Shown piece by piece: positions 49,578 to 58,147 of a DNA stretch of 64,000 nt (position 1 is its first letter; each line of letters opens with the position of its first letter). The notes below the pieces were generated by a model, which was given only the letters and a program-made list of their open reading frames with translations, was not told the DNA's origin and searched no databases. The stretch is taken from the NCBI RefSeq assembly GCF_026241895.1, contig NZ_JAPJIV010000003.1, forward strand, positions 62,001 through 126,000, in the 5' to 3' direction. This stretch comes from Pseudomonas sp. RIT-562. Its GTDB lineage: Bacteria > Pseudomonadota > Gammaproteobacteria > Pseudomonadales > Pseudomonadaceae. The position numbers were made by a program, and so were the translations under genes.

Positions 49578-50714
49578 ATGCGCCTACCCGAATTCATCAG
49601 GCATCACGTAGACCGCATCGTCGATGAATGGGAGGAGTTCGCCAGAAGCATCACCCCCGCAGCGGAGCATATGGATAGCGTCGCTTTGCGCGATCATGCA
49701 AAGGTCATCCTGCTGGCTGCGGCGCGGGATATGACCACCGCGCAAAGTGCCAGCGAACAAATGGCCAAGGCCAAGGGTGACGGCCACGAAAAGACTCCCA
49801 GCCTCGATCGGGCCGGTGCCAGTCATGGCGAGTTGCGGCACACCGTCGGATTTGACCTGGTGCAGATGACCAGTGAATTCCGGCACCTGCGCGCTTGCGT
49901 CATACGCCTGTGGGTCGAGAGCCTGGATTCTCCGGACGTTGCTTACTTCCAGGACATGATCCGCTTCAATGAAGCCATTGATGAGGCGCTCGCGGAGTCA
50001 ACGGCGGCGTATGCCGAGCAGGTCAACCGCTCACGGGATATCTTCCTGGCAATACTTGGGCATGACCTGCGGGCGCCTTTGCAGGCGGTGAGCATGTCCA
50101 CGGAGATGTTAATGCGCAAGGCAACGCTGGAGGGTGATGCGCTGGCCTGTGCCAACAATATCAAGCGCGGTGCCCGGCACATGGCCGTGATGGTCAGTGA
50201 TCTGCTGGAACTGGTACGCAGTCGCCTGGGCAAGAGCCTGCCGATCGAGCGCGCGGCGATGGATCTGGCCGATACGGCACACACTGCGATCGCCGAAGCC
50301 TGCGCCGGTAACCCGGAGTGCGATCCGAAGTTAACGATACGGGGCGACACGCGAGGACTCTGGGATGGTGCACGCCTGAGTCAGCTGCTGCAAAATCTGA
50401 TTGGCAACGCGCTGCAACATGGTTCGATCAAACAGGATGTCACTGTCACCCTCAGCGGCGAAGCCGACACGGTTCGCCTCACGGTGCACAACTACGGAAC
50501 GCCAATTCCCGAAGACGCGCTCGGCACGATCTTCGACCCGCTTGTTCGTAGCTCCGACGAAGAACTTGGTCAGCCCTCCACCAGCCTTGGCCTGGGGTTG
50601 TTTATCGTCAAGGAAGTGGTCAACGCCCATCAGGGCACGATCGAGGTAACGTCGAGCGAGGCTGATGGCACGTTGTTTACGGTGACCTTACCTAAAAACG
50701 CGTCAGCTGCTTAG
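49578..50714 (+). CDS. Orphan soluble sensor histidine kinase with RsbRD-like N-terminus
   Basis: This 378-residue kinase has no membrane segment. Residues 1-145 are all-helical and look like an RsbRD/RsbU_N-type sensor (IVDEWEEFARSITP). The dimerisation domain has the phosphoacceptor H162 in LGHDLRAPLQ; the ATP domain has the N box NLIGNALQHG (273-282), a G1 box in the form HNYGTPIP where Asp is replaced by Asn, and SLGLGLFIVKEVV as G2. No response regulator is adjacent. It lies divergent from the NEL effector and convergent with the SET-domain gene, inside the accessory stretch. Confidence 0.85.
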   Translation: MRLPEFIRHHVDRIVDEWEEFARSITPAAEHMDSVALRDHAKVILLAAARDMTTAQSASEQMAKAKGDGHEKTPSLDRAGASHGELRHTVGFDLVQMTSEFRHLRACVIRLWVESLDSPDVAYFQDMIRFNEAIDEALAESTAAYAEQVNRSRDIFLAILGHDLRAPLQAVSMSTEMLMRKATLEGDALACANNIKRGARHMAVMVSDLLELVRSRLGKSLPIERAAMDLADTAHTAIAEACAGNPECDPKLTIRGDTRGLWDGARLSQLLQNLIGNALQHGSIKQDVTVTLSGEADTVRLTVHNYGTPIPEDALGTIFDPLVRSSDEELGQPSTSLGLGLFIVKEVVNAHQGTIEVTSSEADGTLFTVTLPKNASAA

Positions 50715-50776
50715 CTGCGCCGGGACACAGGGTGTCCTCAACTGAGTGGATAAGTCCCTTCCTTGAGGCAAGGCCC

Positions 50777-52360
50777 TTATGGAAATTTGCGTGCGATTTG
50801 ATTTTCTGAATATCGGTAATTCAAGCGTAATTCCGTACCCGCGGGGATATCAGCAGTCGCAAACATTGCATTCAAGCTGTATTGCCTCCTGACCAATTTG
50901 TCGCCCAATTGCAGGTCAGCTCCACATTTGAACGAAATGTTATCAACGTTGTAGCCGGCAGCCGCCTGGCGTATCGGCTTCCCGGCAGCGTCGTATTCGA
51001 AATTGGTATTGATTCGGGAAATGATAGTGTCTCCCACGACGACGATCGGTTCTTGCTCGAACCTTCCTTCCCCGTACGTCGTGCTGAAACCTGCGAGCAT
51101 GGAGAACGTGCTCTCGTCAGCATCAAGGTAACTGATCAGGCGAAGTGTTCCGCCGTAAACACCAACGATTTCACCCTCGGTAATGCGCTTATTGGCAACC
51201 ACCATGAATTGGCCTACCAAGGCCCTTTCACCGGGCACCTGTACATCTTTATCGGTAAACAGGCGCAACTCCAGTTTTTCTTCGTAGAGTCTGGCGACAT
51301 CTTCATACCCGCCAAATTTAATATAAGGCTTGATCGGTTCCGAAGTGTAGTGATGACCATTCGCAAGTGTGACTTTCGTCTCAAGCGTCCGAATGCGTAC
51401 CGGTCTACCTCGCAGATCCCTGAGTGGGTACTTTCCGTTGTTTGCGCGATTATAGGTTCCCAGTTGATTGTTTCGGGACAAGTAAGGATCTTCACGTCGC
51501 ATGGATTCCAGTTCCGCCGAGGTAAAGGGCTTCAGCGGCATCGATTCTGATGCCAGATGGAATTCATCATCAGACAATTCGGACATATATTCATCGAGGA
51601 CATTTTTGCGACGCCAGATGCCATCCTTATCCGGTCCGGCAATGATTCCACTGCTGAGCAGTTCGGGCGAATTATCCGGATTGATAATTCTCAACAGGTA
51701 GTGTTGTCCGTCACCAGCGTCAGGAAAACTGGCAATAAAATAATGTCCGCCATCGAACTCTATTGCTTGCGCAGCGGACACTCGCAGGGGCGGCGCCGCG
51801 CTCATGGCCAAAGACGAGTCCGTGCGGGGTGCGGCCAACCGAAAGTGGCTGGGGCCGGCGGCGTCCACCGCAAACCAGAGTTTCAGTTCAGAATCGCGCA
51901 CCAGCACCGGGCCGGAAGGTGTCAGCTCACTGAGCAGTTTGGCCCTAAGCTGAGCTGTTTGCGGATCCGTTCCGACAGGCACGATTCCATCGCGCACATC
52001 AACAAACCGCCGCCCGTTCAGCGTCCTGAATCCTTGGGCATCAGGCTCAGGAAGTGGGGCACGAGGGGTGATTAGGTAATGTTGCAGCGTTCGAGGCGCG
52101 CGTCCCGACTCCGAAACAGATCCTGCAGGTATTTCGCTGGTCGAAATTGCCGGTGCCTGCGGTGTTGCACCTGACTCGCCACTCCCGGATGTTCGGCGCG
52201 GTATAGCAGGGTCTCGCGGATTCGCCCCGGTTGACGGTATTGAGTCGACATGAGGTTCAGGCGGACGCGCTGCAGAATCGCGGGGTGGCTGTGTCGGACG
52301 GGAGCTTGCATCGCCCGGGCCCGTGCCTTTCTTGCCTGAAACAGGCGGTTTGGGTGACAT
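50777..52360 (-). CDS. Probable SET-domain effector-like protein
   Basis: This 527-residue protein has a Pro/Ser/Gly-rich, presumably disordered N-terminus (about 1-85) and a middle region with strand-rich modules like those in large Pseudomonas toxins (LNGRRFVDVRDG, GPVLVRDSELKLWF). The C-terminal segment (about 383-520) reads like a SET domain: RITEGEIVGVYGG at its start, GYNVDNISFKC where SET proteins have NHSC, and DIPAGTELRLNY where they have GEEL..DY. I chose the ATG at 52360 because AAGGATG precedes it; alternative starts lie at 52369 (ATG) and 52387 (TTG). It has no signal peptide. Lysine methyltransferase activity in a host is an inference. Base composition is more A+T rich than the core. 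Confidence 0.65.
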   Translation of the reverse strand: MSPKPPVSGKKGTGPGDASSRPTQPPRDSAARPPEPHVDSIPSTGANPRDPAIPRRTSGSGESGATPQAPAISTSEIPAGSVSESGRAPRTLQHYLITPRAPLPEPDAQGFRTLNGRRFVDVRDGIVPVGTDPQTAQLRAKLLSELTPSGPVLVRDSELKLWFAVDAAGPSHFRLAAPRTDSSLAMSAAPPLRVSAAQAIEFDGGHYFIASFPDAGDGQHYLLRIINPDNSPELLSSGIIAGPDKDGIWRRKNVLDEYMSELSDDEFHLASESMPLKPFTSAELESMRREDPYLSRNNQLGTYNRANNGKYPLRDLRGRPVRIRTLETKVTLANGHHYTSEPIKPYIKFGGYEDVARLYEEKLELRLFTDKDVQVPGERALVGQFMVVANKRITEGEIVGVYGGTLRLISYLDADESTFSMLAGFSTTYGEGRFEQEPIVVVGDTIISRINTNFEYDAAGKPIRQAAAGYNVDNISFKCGADLQLGDKLVRRQYSLNAMFATADIPAGTELRLNYRYSENQIARKFP

Positions 52361-52710
52361 GGTTTTCATCCTTGAATTGCGCCCCAATCCGGAATCGTGA
52401 ACGGCATCCTGGGGGCTCTCGGCGTCATTGCCAGTAGTGGAAGTTGTGATCTATCCGCACTAAGGCGCACAGCCACTCAGCAACATACCTGCCCCCAAGG
52501 CACGTCAGCTGAGAATTTTATCGAATGATTGTTTCGCGTTATTCGGCGAGTAAATTTCGCATCTGACTCAGGATACCGCGGCAGTGCAGGAGACACAGTC
52601 AAGGCCAGCATATCCCTCGTCACTATCAGTTCTGCTAGTTACCGACACGCGAAAAAACCTTCAAGCTGGGAGCTTAATTAAGTCACCCTTTTCATCAAGG
52701 ACAGCCACCC
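52361..52710. other. Intergenic region between the SET-domain and TccC-like genes
   Basis: This 350-base stretch separates divergent genes and must hold both promoters. I see no REP element, no gene-sized open frame with coding character, and no HrpL-type box (GGAACC with CCAC). It is A+T richer than its surroundings near 52510-52560 and 52625-52690. Confidence 0.5.
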
Positions 52711-53454
52711 ATGCCAGGCTCATCCGATAAACCAACACCATCAGCTCAGGCGCACACCTCGCTGCTGGCCACAGACAGCAAAAATTCGATCGTCGCCGAG
52801 CTTGCAGCTGGCAGAAACAACGCCATCGTCTATGCCGCTTATGGTCACCAGGCAGCGACGCAGAAACCAGCAAAGCACCTGGGATTCAACGGTGAACTTC
52901 GGGAAATGGGCAGTGGATGGTATTTACTGGGCAACGGTTATCGCGCCTACAATCCGATATTGATGCGCTTTCATAGCCCGGACAGTTGGAGTCCGTTTGG
53001 GGAGGGGGGGTTGAATGCGTATATGTATTGCGATGGGGAACCTGTGATGGGCGCTGATCCGTCGGGCCATTTCAGGGTGATCAACAAACTGATGAATTTG
53101 ACTCTTAACGCAATTACCGCGCGACCAGTACCCCGTCGGATTCTTCCGAAGCTCACGGGGAAGGTAGTGCACGTTTCAGATCAAGCATCGGCTTTGTATG
53201 GATTGGCATCCACTACACCGAAGCCGCCAACAATACAACGACCCTTCTACAATCCGAAAGATTGGACAGCCACTCCATCCGAGAACCAGATTGACAATAT
53301 CGTACGTCAATGGCCCGAGTTAGCGCGCAGACACAACGTAAGTGCACCTCAACCAAGTTTACCTCAAGAAACAGATGAGATTGTTCAGCAGATGAATTCG
53401 GCTCGCGAAGAATTTATAGCATCGTTGAGGGATTTGATCCGATCGTTGTCATAG
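52711..53454 (+). CDS. Short TccC-like / RHS-repeat core protein with variable C-terminus
   Basis: The 247-residue protein carries the RHS-associated core as seen in insecticidal TccC proteins: LLATDSKNSI, AAYGH, LGFNGELREMGSGWYLLGNG, MRFHSPDSWSPFGEGGLN and YCDGEPVMGADPSGH (about residues 18-120). In full-length TccC this core closes a cocoon and self-cleaves to release a C-terminal toxin. Here the large N-terminal RHS shell is missing and a 127-residue unrelated C-terminus follows, mostly hydrophilic and without recognised motif. AAGGAC precedes the ATG, so it starts as a compact gene. It could be a toxin-tip module or a relic. Confidence 0.75.
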   Translation: MPGSSDKPTPSAQAHTSLLATDSKNSIVAELAAGRNNAIVYAAYGHQAATQKPAKHLGFNGELREMGSGWYLLGNGYRAYNPILMRFHSPDSWSPFGEGGLNAYMYCDGEPVMGADPSGHFRVINKLMNLTLNAITARPVPRRILPKLTGKVVHVSDQASALYGLASTTPKPPTIQRPFYNPKDWTATPSENQIDNIVRQWPELARRHNVSAPQPSLPQETDEIVQQMNSAREEFIASLRDLIRSLS

Positions 53455-53592
53455 TTGCCACCAAGCAATTTCTTTTACGAATCTGCACGATTAGGTGCCC
53501 AAGTGAGCTGTAAACACCTGGGCATCGTGGGAATTCACCAAGATGAACTACATCCCTGCAAATGCCATTTAAACTATCGCGCTTGGATGAGC

Positions 53593-53898
53593 TCACTCCA
53601 CCACCAACCGCCCCAACCGCTGTTTCAACATCCGGTTCTCCGCCCTCAGCTGCTGGACCTCCTCCAGCAGCTCCAGCGCCAGCGCCACCCCTTCCCATTC
53701 AAGCTCCAGGTCGCGCCGCAGCTTGGCGGCGCGTTTGGCCAGGGCGAGTTCGTAGTCATTGAAGCGCCAATCCTTGGGCACTGAACCCTGAGGTTCGAGG
53801 ATGCCGTGCTCGACGATCTCGATCACGTAGACGTCCGACAAATCGGTCGCTTCGCAGAACTCAGCCAGGTCCAGATGAACGATCAGGGGGTTGCTCAT
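53593..53898 (-). CDS. cbpM: Chaperone modulator CbpM
   Basis: CbpM is the small MerR-like inhibitor that binds the J domain of CbpA. The 101 residues include DLAEFCEATDLSDVYVIEIVE with a C-terminal helical coiled coil (LELLEEVQQLRAENRMLKQR). The gene follows cbpA by 23 bases, the usual cbpA-cbpM order. Confidence 0.9.
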   Translation of the reverse strand: MSNPLIVHLDLAEFCEATDLSDVYVIEIVEHGILEPQGSVPKDWRFNDYELALAKRAAKLRRDLELEWEGVALALELLEEVQQLRAENRMLKQRLGRLVVE

Positions 53899-53921
53899 GA
53901 TGGGCTACTCCGTCTGGTGAA

Positions 53922-54869
53922 TCAGAAGTTCTCTCTTGGGTTGAACGCAGCTTTGTCTGCCAGTTCCTGCCACAGCGCCTTGACCTCGTCGCTATCGGCT
54001 TTGGGCATTACGGCCTTGAGCTGGATGAACAGGTAGCCGCGTTCGCCGGCCTTGTTCAACAGGCCATGGCCCTTGGCGCGCATACGCTGGCCGTTCTGAC
54101 TGCCGGCCGGGACCTTGAGGTTGATCTTGCCGGTGAGGGTCGGCACCGCGACTTCGGTTCCCAGCGCCAGCTCCCACGGTGCCAGAGGCAGCGTGATGAT
54201 CAGGTTTTCGCCCTCGACGTCGTATTTCGGATGCGGGGCAAAACGAATGATCAGGTACAGGTCGCCATTGGCACCGCCACCTACACCCGGCGCGCCCTGG
54301 CCCTTGAGTCGAATGCGCTCGCCGTCGGTCACCCCGGCGGGGATCTTCACGTTCAGGCTTTTGCTGGTGTTGCTGACGTGCTGGCCGGCAGCGTTGTACT
54401 GCGGCACCTGGAAGCTGACCTTCTTCGATTCGTTCGAGAGGGTTTCTTCGAGAAAAACCGGTAATTCCATTTCCACGTCTTGCCCTCGACGCCCGGCGCT
54501 GCGGCCCGGCTGTGCACCACCAAAACCCGGACCACGGTTGCCGAAGATCGAACTGAAGAAGTCCGAAAAATCGCCCGTATCCTGACCACCACCAAAGCCG
54601 CCGCCACCGCGCCCCTGCCAACCTGGCGGGCCCTGGAACGGCTGGCCGTGCTGGCCGTATTTGCGCAAGTCGTCGTACTCGGCGCGCTTGTCGGCGCCTT
54701 TCAGCGCCTCATAGGCTTCCGAGGCGTCCTTGAATTTAGCCTCGGCGTCCTTTTCCTTACTGACGTCGGGGTGGTATTTGCGCGCCAGCTTGCGATAGGC
54801 CGCCTTGATGGCCTTGTCGTCCGCTGTCGGCTCCACACCGAGAATCTTGTAATAGTCTTTGAAGTCCAT
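53922..54869 (-). CDS. cbpA: DnaJ-like co-chaperone CbpA
   Basis: CbpA is a J-domain co-chaperone and curved-DNA-binding protein. The 315-residue protein has a J domain at 5-69 with HPD at 33-35, a Gly/Phe-rich linker (about 75-125, [14 protein letters not shown]) and two DnaJ C-terminal domains, without the zinc finger of DnaJ. It is divergent from the YegD-type Hsp70 gene, suggesting they may act together. Confidence 0.94.
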   Translation of the reverse strand: MDFKDYYKILGVEPTADDKAIKAAYRKLARKYHPDVSKEKDAEAKFKDASEAYEALKGADKRAEYDDLRKYGQHGQPFQGPPGWQGRGGGGFGGGQDTGDFSDFFSSIFGNRGPGFGGAQPGRSAGRRGQDVEMELPVFLEETLSNESKKVSFQVPQYNAAGQHVSNTSKSLNVKIPAGVTDGERIRLKGQGAPGVGGGANGDLYLIIRFAPHPKYDVEGENLIITLPLAPWELALGTEVAVPTLTGKINLKVPAGSQNGQRMRAKGHGLLNKAGERGYLFIQLKAVMPKADSDEVKALWQELADKAAFNPRENF

Positions 54870-55064
54870 CTAAGGATCACCATCCGTTATCAAATTCGTT
54901 CTGCCACCTGCAGCATGCGCCGCCAGGCTCGATGCAGACAAGTTTGGGGCGAAGGATAGTCTTTCAAGGCGCTATTCGCTTCGATTTAGCGGATAGTCGG
55001 CCTTCGAATCTGTGCCGCAGTGGCATACACTGCGCGGCCGTTTTTTAACCGGAACTCGAAAGAC

Positions 55065-56339
55065 ATGAAAAACGCATCTCCAGCTCGTGCCTGTGGTATC
55101 GACTTCGGCACGTCCAACTCCACCGTCGGCTGGATACGGCCCGGCATGGAAACGCTGATCGCGCTGGAGGACGACAAGATCACCCTGCCGTCGGTGGTCT
55201 TCTTCAATATGGAAGAACGCCGTCCGGTATACGGCCGGCTGGCGCTGCATGAGTACCTGGAAGGCTATGAAGGCCGGTTGATGCGCTCGCTCAAGAGCCT
55301 GCTGGGTTCCAAGCTGATCAAGCATGACACCAGCGTCCTCGGTACCGCGATGCCGTTCAAGGACCTGCTCGGGCTGTTCATCGGCCAGTTGAAAAAGCGC
55401 GCTGAAACCGCTTCGGGCCGGGAATTCGAGGAAGTGGTGCTGGGCCGTCCGGTGTTTTTCGTCGATGACGATGAAATGGCCGACCAGGAAGCGGAAAACA
55501 CCCTGGTCGACGTGGCGCGAGCCATCGGCTTCAAGGATGTGTCGTTCCAGTACGAACCGATTGCCGCCGCGTTCGACTATGAGTCGACCATCGAAAAAGA
55601 AGAGCTGGTGCTGATCGTCGACATCGGCGGTGGTACTTCGGACTTCTCGTTGGTACGCCTGTCGCCGGACCGTCGGCATAATGACAACCGCCACGATGAC
55701 ATTCTCGCAACGGGCGGCGTGCACATCGGCGGCACCGACTTCGACAAGCAGCTCAGCCTGCAGGGCCTGATGCCACTGTTTGGTTATGGCAGCCGGATGA
55801 AGAGCGGTGCATACATGCCCACCAGTCACCACATGAACCTGGCAACCTGGCACACCATCAACTCGGTGTACTCGCAAAAGTCGACACTGGCCCTGGGCAG
55901 CATGCGTTACGACATCGAGGACACCGGCGGCATCGATCGCCTGTTCAAGCTGATCGACCAGCGCGCCGGGCATTGGCTGGCCATGGAAGTGGAAGAAACC
56001 AAGATCCAGCTGACCCACGCCGATCAACGTCACGTACCACTGGACCGCATCGAACCGGGCCTGAGCGTTGAATTGACCAGGGCACTGTTCGAGTCCGCCA
56101 TCGACGCGCTGCTGGAACGCGTGCGCAACAGCGTGACCCAGATGCTCAACGACGCCAATGTGCGGGTTGATCAGGTGGACACGGTGTTCTTCACCGGTGG
56201 TTCGAGTGGAATTCCAGCGCTGCGCAACAGCGTGTCGGACATGCTGCCGAACGCGCGGCACGTGGAAGGGAACATCTTTGGCAGTATTGGTAGCGGGTTG
56301 GCGATTGAGGCCAGCAAGCGTTACGGCAGCATGGACTGA
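55065..56339 (+). CDS. YegD-type Hsp70 family chaperone
   Basis: The 424-residue protein has the Hsp70/actin ATPase fold: phosphate 1 loop GIDFGTSNSTVG near residue 10, connect region VLIVDIGGGTSDFSLV, and the adenosine motif VFFTGGSSGIPAL. It has no substrate-binding domain of the DnaK kind, as is normal for YegD. The start at 55065 is preceded by a modest GAAAGAC; in-frame codons upstream from 55020 are not conserved. It is divergent from cbpA, separated by 195 bases. Confidence 0.9.
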   Translation: MKNASPARACGIDFGTSNSTVGWIRPGMETLIALEDDKITLPSVVFFNMEERRPVYGRLALHEYLEGYEGRLMRSLKSLLGSKLIKHDTSVLGTAMPFKDLLGLFIGQLKKRAETASGREFEEVVLGRPVFFVDDDEMADQEAENTLVDVARAIGFKDVSFQYEPIAAAFDYESTIEKEELVLIVDIGGGTSDFSLVRLSPDRRHNDNRHDDILATGGVHIGGTDFDKQLSLQGLMPLFGYGSRMKSGAYMPTSHHMNLATWHTINSVYSQKSTLALGSMRYDIEDTGGIDRLFKLIDQRAGHWLAMEVEETKIQLTHADQRHVPLDRIEPGLSVELTRALFESAIDALLERVRNSVTQMLNDANVRVDQVDTVFFTGGSSGIPALRNSVSDMLPNARHVEGNIFGSIGSGLAIEASKRYGSMD

Positions 56340-56352
56340 TCAGAGAGACCGT

Positions 56353-56413
56353 AGCAGGCTCACTCCTACAGGTAATCAGCGCGCCCTGTAGGAGTGAGCC
56401 TGCTCGCGATGGC
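56353..56413. repeat. REPIN, left arm truncated
   Basis: A shortened arm at 56353-56371 and a full arm at 56386-56413 belong to the class first seen at 5084. It lies between the convergent yegD-type and AI-2E-family genes. Confidence 0.85.
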
Positions 56414-56441
56414 GGCAAACCAGGCAATAGACATCTGCTGA

Positions 56442-57455
56442 TCAAACCATCCCCACCTGCTTCAACTCACTCTTCAGGTACGCATAATAAATCGGCCCCG
56501 CCACGACCCCCGGCAGGCCGAATGCGGCCTCGAACACCAGCATTGCCAACAGCAACTCCCATGACTTGGCGCTGATCTGCCCGCCGACGATGCGTGCATT
56601 GAGGAAGTATTCGAGCTTGTGGATAACAATCAAATACCCCAGTGCCGCCACCGCCACCCAGATTGAAAGCGACAAGCCGACGATGGTGATCAGGGTGTTG
56701 GACATCAGGTTGCCAATCACTGGCAACAAGCCCAGCAGGAAGGTGAGGACGATCAAGGTTTTGGTCAACGGCAGCTTGATGCCGAACATCGGCAGCACCA
56801 CCGCGAGAAAAATCCCGGTAAAGAAGGTGTTGAGCAGGGAAATTTTGATCTGGGCGAAGACGATATTGCGAAATGCCTGCACCAGCAGGTGCAGGCGATC
56901 AAACAGTGCCGCTGCCAGCGGCTTGCGTTTGGTCAGGTCCGGCACCCGCTGCAAGGCGATGATCGCCCCCAGCACCATACCGATCAGCAACGTCACGAAC
57001 ATGTGCGCCGCATCCTTGCCCACCAGTTGCAAATCACTCAGGTGCTTGCTCATCCACTCACCGATGGCTACCCGGAATTCTGCGGCACTGGCAGGCAGAT
57101 AGGCATCAATGAAGGGTGGCAACTGCCCGCGGGCTCGGTCAACCACGCCCATGAACTTGTCGAGAGAGGCGCCGGGGTTTTCCGCCTCGTGCAACAGGAA
57201 GCTGATCGCTCCAGCGAAGATCAATGCCAGCACACTGACCACCAGCGCACCCAGCAGCGCCACCGCCAGCCAGCGCGCGCGCCGACCTTCGATCAGCCGC
57301 TGCAGTTGCGGGGTGAGCATGTTGACCAGTTCGAACACCAATAATCCGGCCAGCAGGCTAGGTAACAGCCGCAGCGGGATCACCAGCAGCAAACCACCAA
57401 AGATGATGACCCAACTGATGACCAGCAAGACTTGGCGTTGAGAAAACGTTGGCAT
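56442..57455 (-). CDS. AI-2E family transporter (PerM/UPF0118)
   Basis: This 337-residue inner-membrane protein has about seven hydrophobic segments arranged as in the PerM/TqsA family: three at the N-terminus, a soluble loop (about 95-150), and four or five after that. Conserved parts include LTFLLGLLPVIGNLMSNTLI and VAGPIYYAYLK. Family members move varied small molecules or ions, so AI-2 export should not be assumed. Confidence 0.88.
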   Translation of the reverse strand: MPTFSQRQVLLVISWVIIFGGLLLVIPLRLLPSLLAGLLVFELVNMLTPQLQRLIEGRRARWLAVALLGALVVSVLALIFAGAISFLLHEAENPGASLDKFMGVVDRARGQLPPFIDAYLPASAAEFRVAIGEWMSKHLSDLQLVGKDAAHMFVTLLIGMVLGAIIALQRVPDLTKRKPLAAALFDRLHLLVQAFRNIVFAQIKISLLNTFFTGIFLAVVLPMFGIKLPLTKTLIVLTFLLGLLPVIGNLMSNTLITIVGLSLSIWVAVAALGYLIVIHKLEYFLNARIVGGQISAKSWELLLAMLVFEAAFGLPGVVAGPIYYAYLKSELKQVGMV

Positions 57456-57579
57456 ACAGCCTCAAAACGAACGGCGTAAAAGGATTGGCAGTCTGCCAGC
57501 GTTCCGAACTCAGCACTAGGGAATGTGTGGGTCGACCTTTGTCGGGGGCTTGAGGGGCAGGTGTTGCTTGAGTGGCCAT

Positions 57580-57641
57580 CATCGCGCGGGCTCACTCCTG
57601 CGAACACAGCTCGATGTAGGAGTGAGCCTGCTCGATGAGGC
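57580..57641. repeat. Degenerate REPIN
   Basis: A diverged left arm (57580-57602) faces a better conserved right arm (57615-57641, GTAGGAGTGAGCCTGCTCGA). It lies between the psiF stop and the AI-2E-family gene. Confidence 0.7.
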
Positions 57642-57658
57642 CACTACTAACAACACCA

Positions 57659-57967
57659 CTATTTTTTCTTCAAACATTCGCTCATGAATGCTTTGCGCGC
57701 ATCACCCTTCAACGCCTGGGTGGCCGCCGTAGCGTTGCAGGTTTTCATTTTCTCCTGCTGCGGGGTCAGCACCTTGCCCTCATCATTGGCCGCAGGCGCC
57801 GCCTTCAGGCAGGTGCTCATGAAGGTCTTGCGCTCATCCCCCTTCAAGCTCTTGGCCGTAGCGTCGGCGTTGCAGGTGGTCATTTTGTTTTGTTGAGCCG
57901 TAGCGGCGAAGCCCTGGGAACAGAGCAGCAAGCCGATCACCAACAGGGGGGCACGCAACATCTTCAT
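57659..57967 (-). CDS. psiF: PsiF family phosphate-starvation-inducible protein
   Basis: This 102-residue secreted protein has a signal peptide (LRAPLLVIGLLLCSQGFAAT) and two tandem PsiF motifs, each with a Cys pair: MTTCNADATAKSLKGDERKT and MKTCNATAATQALKGDARKA with FMS(T/E)CLK after each. Function is not established; E. coli psiF responds to phosphate starvation. I start at the ATG at 57967, preceded by AGGAGAA. Confidence 0.92.
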   Translation of the reverse strand: MKMLRAPLLVIGLLLCSQGFAATAQQNKMTTCNADATAKSLKGDERKTFMSTCLKAAPAANDEGKVLTPQQEKMKTCNATAATQALKGDARKAFMSECLKKK

Positions 57968-58147
57968 GGAGTTTTCTCCTGGTCGCCGCACGGAGGAACG
58001 CGGCCTTGTGCTGGAGTGTAGACAACACCTGTTACACCTTCCTGCTTTCCCGAGATCACGTCGATTCCGCCCATTGCGCTCGCTGACATGGATCTACGCG
58101 GCGCAGACGGGGATAATCGGCCCTCATTAATGTTCTGGTTGTTCCTG

